A stretch of DNA of 64,000 nt, from NCBI RefSeq assembly GCF_013407855.1, contig NZ_JACBZH010000001.1:3658001-3722000 (forward strand), written 5' to 3'. The stretch is from Actinopolymorpha rutila (GTDB lineage Bacteria; Actinomycetota; Actinomycetes; Propionibacteriales; Actinopolymorphaceae). Position 1 is the stretch's first letter, and every line of letters begins with the position of its first letter. The translations under genes were made by a program, and so were the position numbers. Shown piece after piece: positions 19,248-27,315 of this stretch. The notes under the pieces are model-generated. The model was not told the origin of the DNA, made no database searches, and worked only from the letters and a program-made list of their open reading frames with translations.

Positions 19248-21293
19248 TCAGCGGCGGGTGCCGGACCGCTCCCGCGCGGCACGCCCCGGCCCGCCCCGGC
19301 GTACCTGACCCGGTGCCCGCCACGGGCTGTCCTCGCGCCGGGCGGCGATCCGCGACGACCTCAGCTGGTACGGAACGCTGGTCACCAGCACCCCCGGGGT
19401 GAACAGCAGCCGGCCCTTCAGCCGCAGCGCGCTCTGGTTGTGCAGCAGCTGCTCCCACCAGCGGCCCACGACGTACTCCGGGATGTAGACCATCACGATG
19501 TCGCGCGGGCTGGCCCGGCGGATGCTGCGGGCGTACTCCACGATCGGCCGGGTGATCTCGCGGTACGGCGAGGCGAGCACCTTCAGCGGCACCGGGATCC
19601 CGCGCTGGTCCCACTCGTCCACCAGCCGCACGGTCTCCTCCGGGTCGACGTCGACCGTCACCGCCTCCAGCACGTCCGGGCGGGACGCACGGGCGAACGC
19701 GACCGCCCGCAGGCTGGGCCGGTGCAGCTTGGACACCAGCACCACCGCGTGCACCTTCGACGGCAGGGTCATGTCCTCGTCGGTGTCGATCGCGATCTCG
19801 GTGGCCACCCGGTCGTAGTGCTTGCGGATGCCCTTCATCAGCACGAACAGCACGGCCATCGCGGCCAGCGCGATCCACGCTCCGTGGGTGAACTTCGTGA
19901 TCAGCACGATGATCAGCACCAGGCCGGTGGTCGCCAGGCCGACCGCGTTGACGATCCGGCTGCGCTGCATGCGGGTGCGGGCGGCGGGATCCTGTTCGGT
20001 GCGCAGCAGCCTGCCCCAGTGCCGCAGCATGCCGGTCTGGCTGACCGTGAACGACACGAACACGCCGACGATGTAGAGCTGGATCAGCCGGGTCACGTCC
20101 GCACGGAACGCCACGATCAGCACGATCGCGAAGCCGGCCAGCAGGATGATGCCGTTGGAGTACGCCAGCCGGTCCCCGCGGGTGTGCAGCTGCCGGGGCA
20201 GGAAGCCGTCCCGGCCGAGGATCGAGCCGAGCACCGGGAAGCCGTTGAACGCGGTGTTGGCGGCCAGCACCAGGATCACGCCGGTGACCGCCGCGACCAC
20301 GTAGAAGCCGATCGGGAAGTGGTCGAAGATCCCCGCCGCGAGCTGGCTGATCACCGGCGGCTGGTGGTAGTTCGGCCCCACCGGCGTACCGTCCGCGTGC
20401 AGCAGCTGGGTAGCCGGCCGCTCGGCCATCCGAACGTGCATCAGGTTGGCCAGCACGATCACGCTGAGCGCCATGCTGACCGCGACCACCGCCAGCATCA
20501 GCAGGGTGGTCGCGGCGTTGCGGCCCTTCGGCTTGCGGAACGCCGGAACGCCGTTGCTGATCGCCTCCACACCGGTGAGCGCCGCGCTGCCGGAGGCGAA
20601 CGCCCGCATGATCAGGAAGACCCCGGCCAGGCCCATCAGGCCGTGGGTGTAGGCGGGCTCGGGCGCCACGTGCAGCTCGGCGCTGGCCGCCTCCGGCAGG
20701 TCGCCGAGCACCAGCCGGACGAAGCCCCACGCCGCCATGCCAAGGATGGAGAACATGAAGAGGTACGTCGGAATGGCGAAGGCCGTGCCGGACTCGCGGA
20801 TGCCGCGCAGGTTCATCGTCATCAGGAACACCGTGGCGATCACCGCCACGATGGTCTGATGGCCCTGCAGCGACTCGATCGCGGTCGCGGCGTACTGCGC
20901 CGCCGAGGAGATGGACACCGCCACGGTGAGCACGTAGTCGACCAGCAGCGCGCTGGCCACGGTGAGCCCGGCCGTCTGGCCGAGGTTGACGCTCGCGACC
21001 TCGTAGTCGCCGCCACCGGACTGGTACGCCTGCACCGTCTGGCGGTAGGAGGCCACCACCACGAGCATGACCAGGGCGACCGCGATCCCGATCTTCCAGG
21101 AGAACGCGTACGCCGCCAGGCCGGCCGCGGACAGGGTGATGAAGATCTCGTCCGGCGCGTAGCCCACCGACGAGAGCGCGTCACTGGCGAAGACGGGAAG
21201 GGCCACCCGCTTCGGCAGCAGCGTCTCGCTCAACTGCGTGCTGCGGAGCTTGCGGCCGACCAGCAGACGTTTGCCCAGATCACCTAATCCCAC
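19248..21293 (-). CDS. APC-superfamily permease with C-terminal cytosolic domain (Rv2690c-like)
   Basis: 681 residues: about 12 membrane helices in the first 480 residues (TM1 near FASDALSSVGYAPDEI, where SSVGY replaces the usual GxG; GGGDYEVA in the first loop), then about 190 residues of soluble alpha/beta sequence (DVLEAVTVDVDPEETVRLVDEW) resembling a universal-stress-like fold. In M. tuberculosis the same gene (Rv2690c) lies next to the TrkA pair ceoB/ceoC, divergently, as here. Transport of an amino acid or K+-linked function is inferred from this association. GTG at 21293 has no Shine-Dalgarno sequence but TAGCAT ends seven bases upstream, so a leaderless mRNA is likely. Confidence 0.88.
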   Translation of the reverse strand: MGLGDLGKRLLVGRKLRSTQLSETLLPKRVALPVFASDALSSVGYAPDEIFITLSAAGLAAYAFSWKIGIAVALVMLVVVASYRQTVQAYQSGGGDYEVASVNLGQTAGLTVASALLVDYVLTVAVSISSAAQYAATAIESLQGHQTIVAVIATVFLMTMNLRGIRESGTAFAIPTYLFMFSILGMAAWGFVRLVLGDLPEAASAELHVAPEPAYTHGLMGLAGVFLIMRAFASGSAALTGVEAISNGVPAFRKPKGRNAATTLLMLAVVAVSMALSVIVLANLMHVRMAERPATQLLHADGTPVGPNYHQPPVISQLAAGIFDHFPIGFYVVAAVTGVILVLAANTAFNGFPVLGSILGRDGFLPRQLHTRGDRLAYSNGIILLAGFAIVLIVAFRADVTRLIQLYIVGVFVSFTVSQTGMLRHWGRLLRTEQDPAARTRMQRSRIVNAVGLATTGLVLIIVLITKFTHGAWIALAAMAVLFVLMKGIRKHYDRVATEIAIDTDEDMTLPSKVHAVVLVSKLHRPSLRAVAFARASRPDVLEAVTVDVDPEETVRLVDEWDQRGIPVPLKVLASPYREITRPIVEYARSIRRASPRDIVMVYIPEYVVGRWWEQLLHNQSALRLKGRLLFTPGVLVTSVPYQLRSSRIAARREDSPWRAPGQVRRGGPGRAARERSGTRR

Positions 21294-21306
21294 GGGAGGG
21301 ATGCTA
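21294..21306 (-). promoter_or_regulatory. Leaderless-type -10 element for the Rv2690c-like permease
   Basis: On the minus strand TAGCAT (21301-21306) is followed by CCCTCCC and the GTG at 21293. The interval contains no Shine-Dalgarno-like purine tract. Confidence 0.55.
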
Positions 21307-21425
21307 GAGGTACGGACCGATCCGGTCGCGTGCGCGCCTGGATCACCCGCCGGGCGGGCGGCCAGACTCGCCCCGGTGTAGCGTTCGGGATTGCCCTGAC
21401 GAGAGATCGTGCGAAGAAGGACACT

Positions 21426-22088
21426 GTGCACATCGTGATCATGGGCTGCGGCCGGGTCGGCTCCACACTCGCGCACAGCCTGGAGGACCGCGGCCACAGC
21501 GTCGCGATCGTGGACCGGGCGGCCGAGGCCTTCCGCCGGTTGGGCCCGCACTTCGCCGGCCGCACCGTCACCGGAATCGGCTTCGACCGGGACGTCCTGA
21601 TCGAGGCGGGAATCGAGCAGGCCGGTGCGTTCGCGGCGGTTTCCAGCGGTGACAACTCCAACGTCCTCGCCGCACGGATCGCCCGGGAGATCTTCCGGGT
21701 CGACAACGTGGTGGCCCGCATCTACGACCCCGGCCGGGCCGAGGTCTACCAGCGGCTCGGCATCCCCACCGTGGCCACCATCCCCTGGACGACGCACCAG
21801 ATCATCCGCCGGCTGCTGCCGGAGGGCTCGGAGCCGGAGTGGCGCGACCCGACCGGGACGGTCCGGCTGGCCGAGGTGCACATCGGACCCGCCTGGGTGG
21901 GCCACCGGGTGAGCGACCTGGAGCAGACGTCCGGCGCCCGGGTGGCGTTCCTCACCCGGCTCGGCGAGGGGATCCTTCCCCACCGGGACACCGTCATCCA
22001 GGACGGCGACCTGGTGCACGTCATCATGCGGGAGGACGGCATCGAGAAGGTCGAGGCCGCGTTCGCCACCGGACCGGAGGACGTCTGA
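21426..22088 (+). CDS. ceoB: TrkA-family potassium uptake regulatory protein (first of pair)
   Basis: 220 residues with an RCK-N Rossmann domain (IVIMGCGRVGSTLAHSLEDRG, then the acidic end of beta-2 in VAIVDR) and a C-terminal RCK-C/TrkA-C domain (about 140-215). TrkA proteins bind NAD(H) or ATP on the cytosolic face of Trk/Ktr K+ channels and gate them. The start is GTG at 21426, preceded by AGAAGG; an ATG far upstream at 21330 has no support. It overlaps the next gene by one base and matches M. tuberculosis ceoB (Rv2691) in position. No Trk membrane subunit is in the window; the divergent APC permease could be its partner. Confidence 0.9.
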   Translation: MHIVIMGCGRVGSTLAHSLEDRGHSVAIVDRAAEAFRRLGPHFAGRTVTGIGFDRDVLIEAGIEQAGAFAAVSSGDNSNVLAARIAREIFRVDNVVARIYDPGRAEVYQRLGIPTVATIPWTTHQIIRRLLPEGSEPEWRDPTGTVRLAEVHIGPAWVGHRVSDLEQTSGARVAFLTRLGEGILPHRDTVIQDGDLVHVIMREDGIEKVEAAFATGPEDV

Positions 22089-22771
22089 TGCGTGTCGTGA
22101 TCGCCGGGGCCGGCAACGTCGGCCGTTCCATCGCCGCCGAACTCCTCGAGAACAACCACGAGGTCCTGCTGATCGACCGGGACCCGCGGGCCACCAAGGC
22201 CGAGGCCGTGCCCAACGCGGAGTGGTTGCTGGCCGACGCCTGCGAGCTGTCCACCCTCGACGAGGCTGCGCTGCACCGCTGTCAGGTGGCCATCGCCGCG
22301 ACCGGTGACGACAAGGCCAACCTCGTCGTGTCGCTGCTGGCCAAGACCGAGTTCGGCGTGCCGCGGGTGGTCGCCCGGGTCAACCACCCCAAGAACGAGT
22401 GGATGTTCAACGAGTCCTGGGGTGTCGACGTGGCGGTGTCCACTCCCCGGATCATGGCCGCGCTGGTCGAGGAGGCGGTCTCCGTCGGTGACCTGGTGCG
22501 GTTGTTCACCTTCCGCCAGGGCGAGGCCAACCTGGTCGAGCTCACGCTGCCGCCCAACTCGACGTGCATCGGAAACCGTGTCCAGGACGTCTCCTGGCCG
22601 CCCGACACCGTGCTGGTGACCATCGTGCGTGAGGGCCGGGTGCTGGTGCCCACCGGCGACACTCCGCTGGAGGCGCACGACGAGCTCCTGTTCGTCGCCG
22701 TCACCGAGCGCGAGAAGGAGCTCCAGGAGCTGTTGTGCCCGCACCAGGTGAAGAAGGCGCGCCAGAGCTGA
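22088..22771 (+). CDS. ceoC: TrkA-family potassium uptake regulatory protein (second of pair)
   Basis: 227 residues; RCK-N begins at residue 2 with VVIAGAGNVGRSIAAELLENNHEVLLID, and a TrkA-C domain follows (VRLFTFRQGEANLVELTL onwards). Its ATG shares an A with the stop codon of the preceding gene, so translation is coupled and the two proteins probably form a hetero-oligomeric ring. It matches M. tuberculosis ceoC (Rv2692). A hairpin at 22777-22797 ends the unit. Confidence 0.9.
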   Translation: MRVVIAGAGNVGRSIAAELLENNHEVLLIDRDPRATKAEAVPNAEWLLADACELSTLDEAALHRCQVAIAATGDDKANLVVSLLAKTEFGVPRVVARVNHPKNEWMFNESWGVDVAVSTPRIMAALVEEAVSVGDLVRLFTFRQGEANLVELTLPPNSTCIGNRVQDVSWPPDTVLVTIVREGRVLVPTGDTPLEAHDELLFVAVTEREKELQELLCPHQVKKARQS

Positions 22772-22776
22772 CCGGC

Positions 22777-22797
22777 CAGGGCGTGCGGCACGCCCTG
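22777..22797. terminator. Hairpin between convergent trkA and DUF3159 genes
   Basis: CAGGGCGTG (22777-22785) and CACGCCCTG (22789-22797) pair perfectly around CGG. The whole space between the two stop codons is about 30 bases and this hairpin fills it, so it probably terminates both transcripts. Confidence 0.75.
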
Positions 22798-22801
22798 TGG
22801 A

Positions 22802-23656
22802 TCACTTGGGGTGCTGCCGGGCGGCGATCCGCTCGGCAGCCTGCTTGACCGCGCGGAAGTGTTCCTGCGGCACCGAGCCCTTCACCACGACGTACGTCAG
22901 CCAGAGCAGCACCAGCCACAGCGGCCAGCCCATCACCACCCGGGCCACGCCGAGCGCGACCACCTGGTCGGCGAGGTACAACGGCAGCTGGACGGCGAGC
23001 TTGAGCAGGAAGAACCCCGCCCACAGCCAGCCCACCCGGGTGAACGCCCGCACCAGCACCGGGTCGTCCCGCCAGGCCGTACCCCACCCGGCGGCCAGCC
23101 CCACCACGACACCGATCAGCGGCCAGCGCGCGAGGTTGGCGACGAGGTAGCCGACCGCGTAGGCGGCGTTGATGAACAGGCCGGGCAGGTAGAAGTCGGC
23201 GGCCTTGCCGGTGGCGTTGGCGATCAGCGCGGCGATGGCGACGCCGAAGAAGCCGCCGATGACGTTCTGCAGCGGGTCATGGCGTACCAGCCGGACGACG
23301 GCGAACACCACGCCCACCCCGATCGCCACCATGAGTGCCGGCCGCAACTGCTGGCCGGACAGGGTGAAGGTGGCGACGAACGCCAGACCGGGAAGACCCG
23401 CGTCCAGCAGGCCACCCCACCCGCCGAAGACGCGCAGCAGGGAGAAGGCGTCCTCGTCGTCCTCCGAAGCCGCCGGCCCGTCGGCATGCTGCTCGGAGGG
23501 CTCGGCCACGGCGTCGCCGGTGGGATTCGGGTGCTCGGGGGCCCCGGACTGGCCGACGGGATGCTCGGGGGCCTCGGTGTGGTCGGCGGACCGGCCCGGA
23601 ACCCAGCCGGGCGAGTCGTCGTCTGGGCGGGGCGACGGTCCGTCGGTCACGTTCAC
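22802..23656 (-). CDS. DUF3159 membrane protein
   Basis: 284 residues. The first 85 are acidic, Pro/Gly/Asp-rich and likely disordered; then FSLLRVFGGWGGLLDAGLPGLAF opens the DUF3159 domain with six hydrophobic helices to about 260. The family is almost confined to actinobacteria (Rv2693c in M. tuberculosis) and has no known activity; its helices recall the intracellular septation protein A / YciB type. GTG at 23656 overlaps the stop of the OB-fold gene by four bases (GTGA), so it is the last gene of the dut-DUF3710-OB-DUF3159 run. Confidence 0.88.
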   Translation of the reverse strand: MNVTDGPSPRPDDDSPGWVPGRSADHTEAPEHPVGQSGAPEHPNPTGDAVAEPSEQHADGPAASEDDEDAFSLLRVFGGWGGLLDAGLPGLAFVATFTLSGQQLRPALMVAIGVGVVFAVVRLVRHDPLQNVIGGFFGVAIAALIANATGKAADFYLPGLFINAAYAVGYLVANLARWPLIGVVVGLAAGWGTAWRDDPVLVRAFTRVGWLWAGFFLLKLAVQLPLYLADQVVALGVARVVMGWPLWLVLLWLTYVVVKGSVPQEHFRAVKQAAERIAARQHPK

Positions 23657-24048
23657 TCTCCCAGGGGCCTGAGCTCGTAGCGGGGGTTGTACATGATCCT
23701 GCGGTCGTCGTGCACGGCGATCCGGCCGCGGACGATGATGTTGCGGCCGGGTTCGATGCCGGCGATGCGGCGCCGGCCGAGCCACACCAGGGCCACCTTG
23801 CCGGACCCGTCGTACAGCTCCGCCTCCAGGGCCGGCGTGCCCGCCCTGGGGCGCAACGTCACCGTCTTGATGGTGCCACGCAGCTTGACCTGCTCGCGGT
23901 CGGCGCAACCGTGGATCGGGTCGTAACCCGCCTCCAGCACGTCGTCCTGCAGCTCGGCCGCCTCGAGGTCGTCCTGGCTGCTGGTCAGTCTGGAAAGGGC
24001 ACGACGCCACATACCGGTGCGTGTCGACCTGGTCGTGTCGCCGCTCAT
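23653..24048 (-). CDS. OB-fold nucleic-acid-binding protein (Rv2694c-like)
   Basis: 131 residues. From about 55 to 125 it is a five-strand OB fold (VKLRGTIKTVTLRPRAGTPALEAELYD, then GKVALVWLGRRRIAGIEPGRNIIVRGRI), the tRNA_anti/single-strand-binding type. A short basic N-terminus (TGMWRRALSRLTSS) precedes it. A role in binding RNA or single-stranded DNA is inferred from the fold; the conserved neighbourhood with dut hints at DNA metabolism. ATG at 24048 is the first that leaves only family sequence. Its stop overlaps the DUF3159 start. Confidence 0.85.
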   Translation of the reverse strand: MSGDTTRSTRTGMWRRALSRLTSSQDDLEAAELQDDVLEAGYDPIHGCADREQVKLRGTIKTVTLRPRAGTPALEAELYDGSGKVALVWLGRRRIAGIEPGRNIIVRGRIAVHDDRRIMYNPRYELRPLGE

Positions 24049-24160
24049 GCGACGCAGCGTACTCGGAGGCTCCGGAAGCGACGAGGCCGCACGCACGCCG
24101 GGACCCCGCCTCCCGCGATCCCGACCCACTCGAGGCCGCCGCCGGGATCGGGAGCGCCGC

Positions 24161-24200
24161 TCAGCCGAGGTCAGCCGAGGTCAGCCGAGGTCAGCCGAGG
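24161..24200. repeat. Four perfect tandem copies of a 10-bp unit at the DUF3710 stop codon
   Basis: TCAGCCGAGG is repeated exactly four times. The TCA of the last copy (24191-24193) is the TGA stop codon of the DUF3710 gene on the minus strand, and the other three copies follow it downstream, each bringing another TGA in a shifted frame. It looks like a slippage-driven expansion of the gene's 3' end. Confidence 0.9.
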
Positions 24201-24967
24201 TCGTCGAGGTCCTCGTCGTCGGGGCCGATTCGCTGGGCCTCGTCCGGCAGGCGCAGCGGGATCATGTCGCGCGGCGCCATCGGACCCTTGCCACGCACCA
24301 CGACCACCTGCGCCATCGCCGCGAGCAGGGGTTCGGCGGCATCGGGCTCGACCGCCGCGCGGCCGATCAGCGTGCCGCGCAGGAACCACCGGGGGCCGTC
24401 CACGCCGACGATCCGGGACGCCTGGGTGGCCTGCTGGCCGTCGGGCATCGTGGCCGGGACTACGACCTTCACCTCGGGCCCGAACGGTCCGGTCCCCTCG
24501 GTGACCATGCCTCCGCGCCGGGTGGTCTCGGCCGCGATCTCGCGGCGGATCTCGTCCCACAGGCCCTCGGTGCGCGGTGCCGCGAACGGCCGCAGCTCCA
24601 GCGCGGAGTCCTCCTGCACGAACAGCGCCGCGACCACGGACTGGGACTCCTCGTCCACCTGCAGCCGCAGCTCCGTCCCCTCGACCGGGTGCACCTGCAG
24701 CCCGCCCAGGTCGATCCGGCCCACCTCCAGCGGCTCGTGGAGCGACTCCACCTCGCCGGCGTCGTAGGGCCCCTGCGCACGCGGCGTGGTGGCGCCGGTC
24801 GCCGCCCGCGCTCCCGGGGTTCCCGCGTCCGGGTAGTCGGCATCGGCGCCGGACTGCTCGTCGACGGCGTACGTCGGCACGTCCTCGTCGTCCGGACGGC
24901 GGCCCCGGCGGCGGCGGTCGCGCGCGTCGAGGTCGGCGGGTGAGGAGTTGGCCCGTCGGAAAATCAC
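24191..24967 (-). CDS. DUF3710 protein
   Basis: 258 residues. The N-terminal 70 are charged and likely disordered (RRANSSPADLDARDRRRRGRRPDDED). DUF3710 proper runs from about 90 (RIDLGGLQVHPVEGTELRLQVDEE) to about 245 and ends with an acidic tail (DDEDLDDLG). Function unknown; Rv2696c is the M. tuberculosis counterpart and, as here, follows dut. GTG at 24967 lies one base after the dut stop and is preceded by GGAGGG, so the two are cotranscribed. The 3' end lies in a tandem repeat. Confidence 0.88.
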   Translation of the reverse strand: MIFRRANSSPADLDARDRRRRGRRPDDEDVPTYAVDEQSGADADYPDAGTPGARAATGATTPRAQGPYDAGEVESLHEPLEVGRIDLGGLQVHPVEGTELRLQVDEESQSVVAALFVQEDSALELRPFAAPRTEGLWDEIRREIAAETTRRGGMVTEGTGPFGPEVKVVVPATMPDGQQATQASRIVGVDGPRWFLRGTLIGRAAVEPDAAEPLLAAMAQVVVVRGKGPMAPRDMIPLRLPDEAQRIGPDDEDLDDLG

Positions 24968-24968
24968 G

Positions 24969-25454
24969 TCAGATCCCTCCACCGCGGGGTTGGCCCGCAT
25001 CGGTAAAGCCCCCGGTCGAGCCGTGGCCGTCGGCACCGCGCAGCGACCCCGGCAGGGAGTCGACCTCGACGAACCGGGCACGTTCGACTTTCTGGATCAC
25101 CAGCTGCGCGATTCGGTCACCGCGCCGGAACTCGACCGTGGTGTGTGGGTCGAGGTTGACCAGGACGACCTGGATCTCGCCCCGGTAGCCGGCGTCGACG
25201 GTGCCCGGTGCGTTGACGATCGACACACCGAGCCTGGCCGCGAGGCCGGAACGGGGATGCACGAAGGCGGCGTACCCGGCGGGCAGGGCGAGCGCCACGC
25301 CGGTCGGCACCACCGCGCGCTCCCCTGGGGCGAGCGTGACGTCGGCCGTGGTCACGAGGTCGGCCCCGGCGTCACCGGGGTGGGCGTAGGCCGGAATCGT
25401 CACGTCGGGGTCGAGACGCCGGATCAACACCGGTACGTCGTCCGTGCTGGTCAC
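24969..25454 (-). CDS. dut: dUTP diphosphatase
   Basis: Hydrolyses dUTP to dUMP and pyrophosphate, keeping uracil out of DNA and supplying thymidylate synthesis. All five trimeric dUTPase motifs are present in 161 residues: PGDAGADL (motif 1), PRSGLA (2), [16 protein letters not shown] (3), [10 protein letters not shown] (4) and GHGSTGGF (5). GTG at 25454 has TAGGGT ending eight bases upstream, suggesting a short or absent leader. It is the first gene of a four-gene run (dut, DUF3710, OB-fold, DUF3159). Confidence 0.97.
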   Translation of the reverse strand: MTSTDDVPVLIRRLDPDVTIPAYAHPGDAGADLVTTADVTLAPGERAVVPTGVALALPAGYAAFVHPRSGLAARLGVSIVNAPGTVDAGYRGEIQVVLVNLDPHTTVEFRRGDRIAQLVIQKVERARFVEVDSLPGSLRGADGHGSTGGFTDAGQPRGGGI

Positions 25455-25468
25455 GGTGCCCGACCCTA
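25455..25468 (-). promoter_or_regulatory. -10 element of the dut operon (leaderless or nearly so)
   Basis: On the minus strand TAGGGT (25463-25468) is followed by eight bases and the GTG at 25454. Confidence 0.45.
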
Positions 25469-25507
25469 CTCGCAATCCCAGGTGCTCGCGGTGGGAGGCT
25501 AGCCGAC

Positions 25508-26086
25508 GTGAACGCGCCATCGGATCACACCCCCGATCGCCCCGCGGACCCCGCGCGGACCGGCTCGCCGGGCCTCTCGTCCCCTTCCGGGCTTGGTTCC
25601 AGGCCTGGTTCCGGGCCTGGTTCCAGGCCGGTCTATGCAGAACGCTGGTGGGTGCCGGCGTCGTGGTGGGCGTTCGCGGCGGTGATGGTCGCGTCGTTGT
25701 GGTTCGCCGCGGAGCACGCGATGGGCGCTCCCGGCCACGTGGTCGGTGCCCTGGCGGCGGCGCTCTGCGGTGCGGGCCTCGGCTATCTCGGCAGCACGCG
25801 GGTCCTGGTGGACGACGCCGGGCTTTCGGTGGGCAAGGCCCAGGCGCCACTGGCGACGACCGGCTCGGTACTGGCTCTGACGACCGGACAGGCCCGCGCG
25901 CTGCGGGGCCCGGCGGCCGACGCGACGGCCCGGATGTTCCTGCGTCCATACATTTCCCGGGGTGTACGGGTGGAGATCACCGACCCGACCGACCCCACGC
26001 CGTACTGGTACGTCGCGAGCCGCCACCCCGAGCGGCTGGCCGCCGCCATGGAGCGGGCTCGGGAGGCCCCGCCCTTCACCGGCTGA
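25508..26086 (+). CDS. DUF3093 membrane protein
   Basis: 192 residues. The first 40 are Pro/Gly/Ser-rich (encoded partly by a 12-bp tandem repeat); two adjacent membrane helices (about 50-67 and 73-92) are followed by a soluble C-terminal domain with [11 protein letters not shown] and [13 protein letters not shown]. This is the DUF3093 family (Rv2698), of unknown role and typically divergent from dut as here. GTG at 25508 has GGGAGG nine bases upstream. Confidence 0.85.
   Translation: MNAPSDHTPDRPADPARTGSPGLSSPSGLGSRPGSGPGSRPVYAERWWVPASWWAFAAVMVASLWFAAEHAMGAPGHVVGALAAALCGAGLGYLGSTRVLVDDAGLSVGKAQAPLATTGSVLALTTGQARALRGPAADATARMFLRPYISRGVRVEITDPTDPTPYWYVASRHPERLAAAMERAREAPPFTG
25591..25626. repeat. 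12-bp tandem repeat, three copies, in the DUF3093 coding region
   Basis: Units at 25591-25602, 25603-25614 and 25615-25626 share GCYTGGTTCCRG. They encode a Gly-Ser-Arg-Pro-rich stretch of the disordered N-terminus and keep the frame. Confidence 0.85.
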
Positions 26087-26222
26087 GCCGGCGGCGGCCC
26101 GTTCGCGCGCGAGCCCGGGGGCCGTGCCCGCGGCTCGCCGAACACTCCCGGCCGGCCCCACGGGATCTCGCGCGAGCACGACCACGACGTGCCAGACTCG
26201 ACCAAAACAGGGAGGTTTCCAC

Positions 26223-26495
26223 GTGCAAAGGTCGAAACTCGGATGGACCATCGTGCGGAGTGTCAGCACGCTGGCCGCCGTCGCGGTGACCCGCAAGGCG
26301 GTCGACACCAGCTGGCGCTACGTCACCGGCAACGAGCCGCCCTCGGACCCGGAGGATCCCGACCTGACCTGGAAGGAAGCGGTCACGTGGGCGCTGGCCA
26401 GCGGGATGGGGATCGCCATCGCCCGGCTGCTGGCGACCCGGCAGGCCGCCAAGCTGTGGCAGCGCTGGACCGGTGAGCTGCCGCCGTCGAAGTAG
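26223..26495 (+). CDS. DUF4235 small membrane protein
   Basis: 90 residues with two hydrophobic segments (about 7-25 and 50-68) separated by a polar loop (TGNEPPSDPEDPDLTWKEA); the DPxxxxWKEA-like motif before the second helix is the family signature. DUF4235 proteins are common in actinobacteria and have no assigned function. GTG at 26223 with GGGAGG (26209-26214) gives a good ribosome-binding site. It is a single gene, convergent with DUF4193. Confidence 0.82.
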   Translation: MQRSKLGWTIVRSVSTLAAVAVTRKAVDTSWRYVTGNEPPSDPEDPDLTWKEAVTWALASGMGIAIARLLATRQAAKLWQRWTGELPPSK

Positions 26496-26674
26496 CGGCG
26501 GACCAGGCGAGGCGCCACCCGGACACGACGACGCGTCCGGTGGTGAGCCGCCGCACGTGGCGGTCGCTCACCCCCGGACGCGTAGGTCCTGTGTTCCCCG
26601 TCCAGCCTGCTTGTTCGGCTGTGTTGCTTGGCTCTGCTGCTTCGGATCTGCTGCTTCGGATCTGTCCTGCGACC
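26496..26674. repeat. Convergent intergenic region with a 14-bp tandem repeat
   Basis: TCTGCTGCTTCGGA occurs twice in tandem (26633-26646, 26647-26660) and a decayed, related sequence precedes it (CTGCTTGTTCGG at about 26617). The repeats lie just beyond the DUF4193 stop codon. No clear hairpin terminator is visible. Confidence 0.75.
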
Positions 26675-26974
26675 CTAGGCGGCGCAGTCCCGGCAGATCG
26701 GCCCGCCGTTCTTCTCGAACGCGAGCTGGCTGCGGTGGTGCACCAGAAAGCAGCTCGAACAGGTGAACTCGTCCGCCTGGCGGGGCAGCACCCGCACGGA
26801 GAGTTCCTCGTTGGAAAGGTCGGCGCCCGGGAGCTCGAACGTCTCGGCCACCTCGGCCTCGTCGACGTCGACCTTCCCGGAGTTCTTGTCCATGCGCCGC
26901 GCCTTGAGCTCCTCGATGCTGTCCTCGGAAAGCTCCTCGTCCGTCTTGCGTGGCGCGTCGTAATCGGTGGCCAT
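26675..26974 (-). CDS. DUF4193 zinc-ribbon protein
   Basis: 99 residues. The first 60 are very acidic (DEELSEDSIEELKARR, DVDEAEVAETFELPGADLS). The C-terminus has CSSC (near 78) and CRDC (near 95), forming a zinc ribbon. This is the DUF4193 family, nearly universal in actinobacteria (Rv2699c). Function unknown, though the acidic-plus-ribbon layout suggests binding to RNA polymerase or ribosomes (inference). ATG at 26974 is preceded by AAGAGGG; a longer start at 27016 is unsupported. Confidence 0.9.
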   Translation of the reverse strand: MATDYDAPRKTDEELSEDSIEELKARRMDKNSGKVDVDEAEVAETFELPGADLSNEELSVRVLPRQADEFTCSSCFLVHHRSQLAFEKNGGPICRDCAA

Positions 26975-27315
26975 CGTCCCTCTTCCCCCTGGCTCAGCGG
27001 GTCTTGCGGTGTGCACGTCGTTGTGCGCGGTGTGTAACGGGACCCTCGGTCTGCGGCGCTCGGGCAGCGGGTCCGGACTGCTTATCGAGCACCTAACGCT
27101 CGGCGGGCCGAACTTGTGCCCGATCCGGGGCGCAGATTCTGCCTTACCCCGCTCCGGGCCGTGAGCACCTGGAGCAGGTGTCGTCGAACTGGTCGTCGAA
27201 TGAGCGGTTTCCCGCGCCGTTCGACATGCGCGGCGCCCGGATCCTACCCCGGGTCGATGACAAACCGTCCCCGAGGATGACCTGATTTACCACGAACGCC
27301 TGAAAGTCTGGCCTG
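26975..27315. other. 341-bp divergent intergenic region
   Basis: It lies between the divergent DUF4193 and ABC ATPase genes and must hold both promoters. It is poorer in GC than the flanks. I see no gene, no long hairpin and no clear -35/-10 pair. Confidence 0.6.

Noticed and set aside
27144..27315. Small genes in the DUF4193/ABC intergenic region
   Set aside because: Short frames are present on both strands but none has a ribosome-binding site, a leaderless -10 or protein-like composition.
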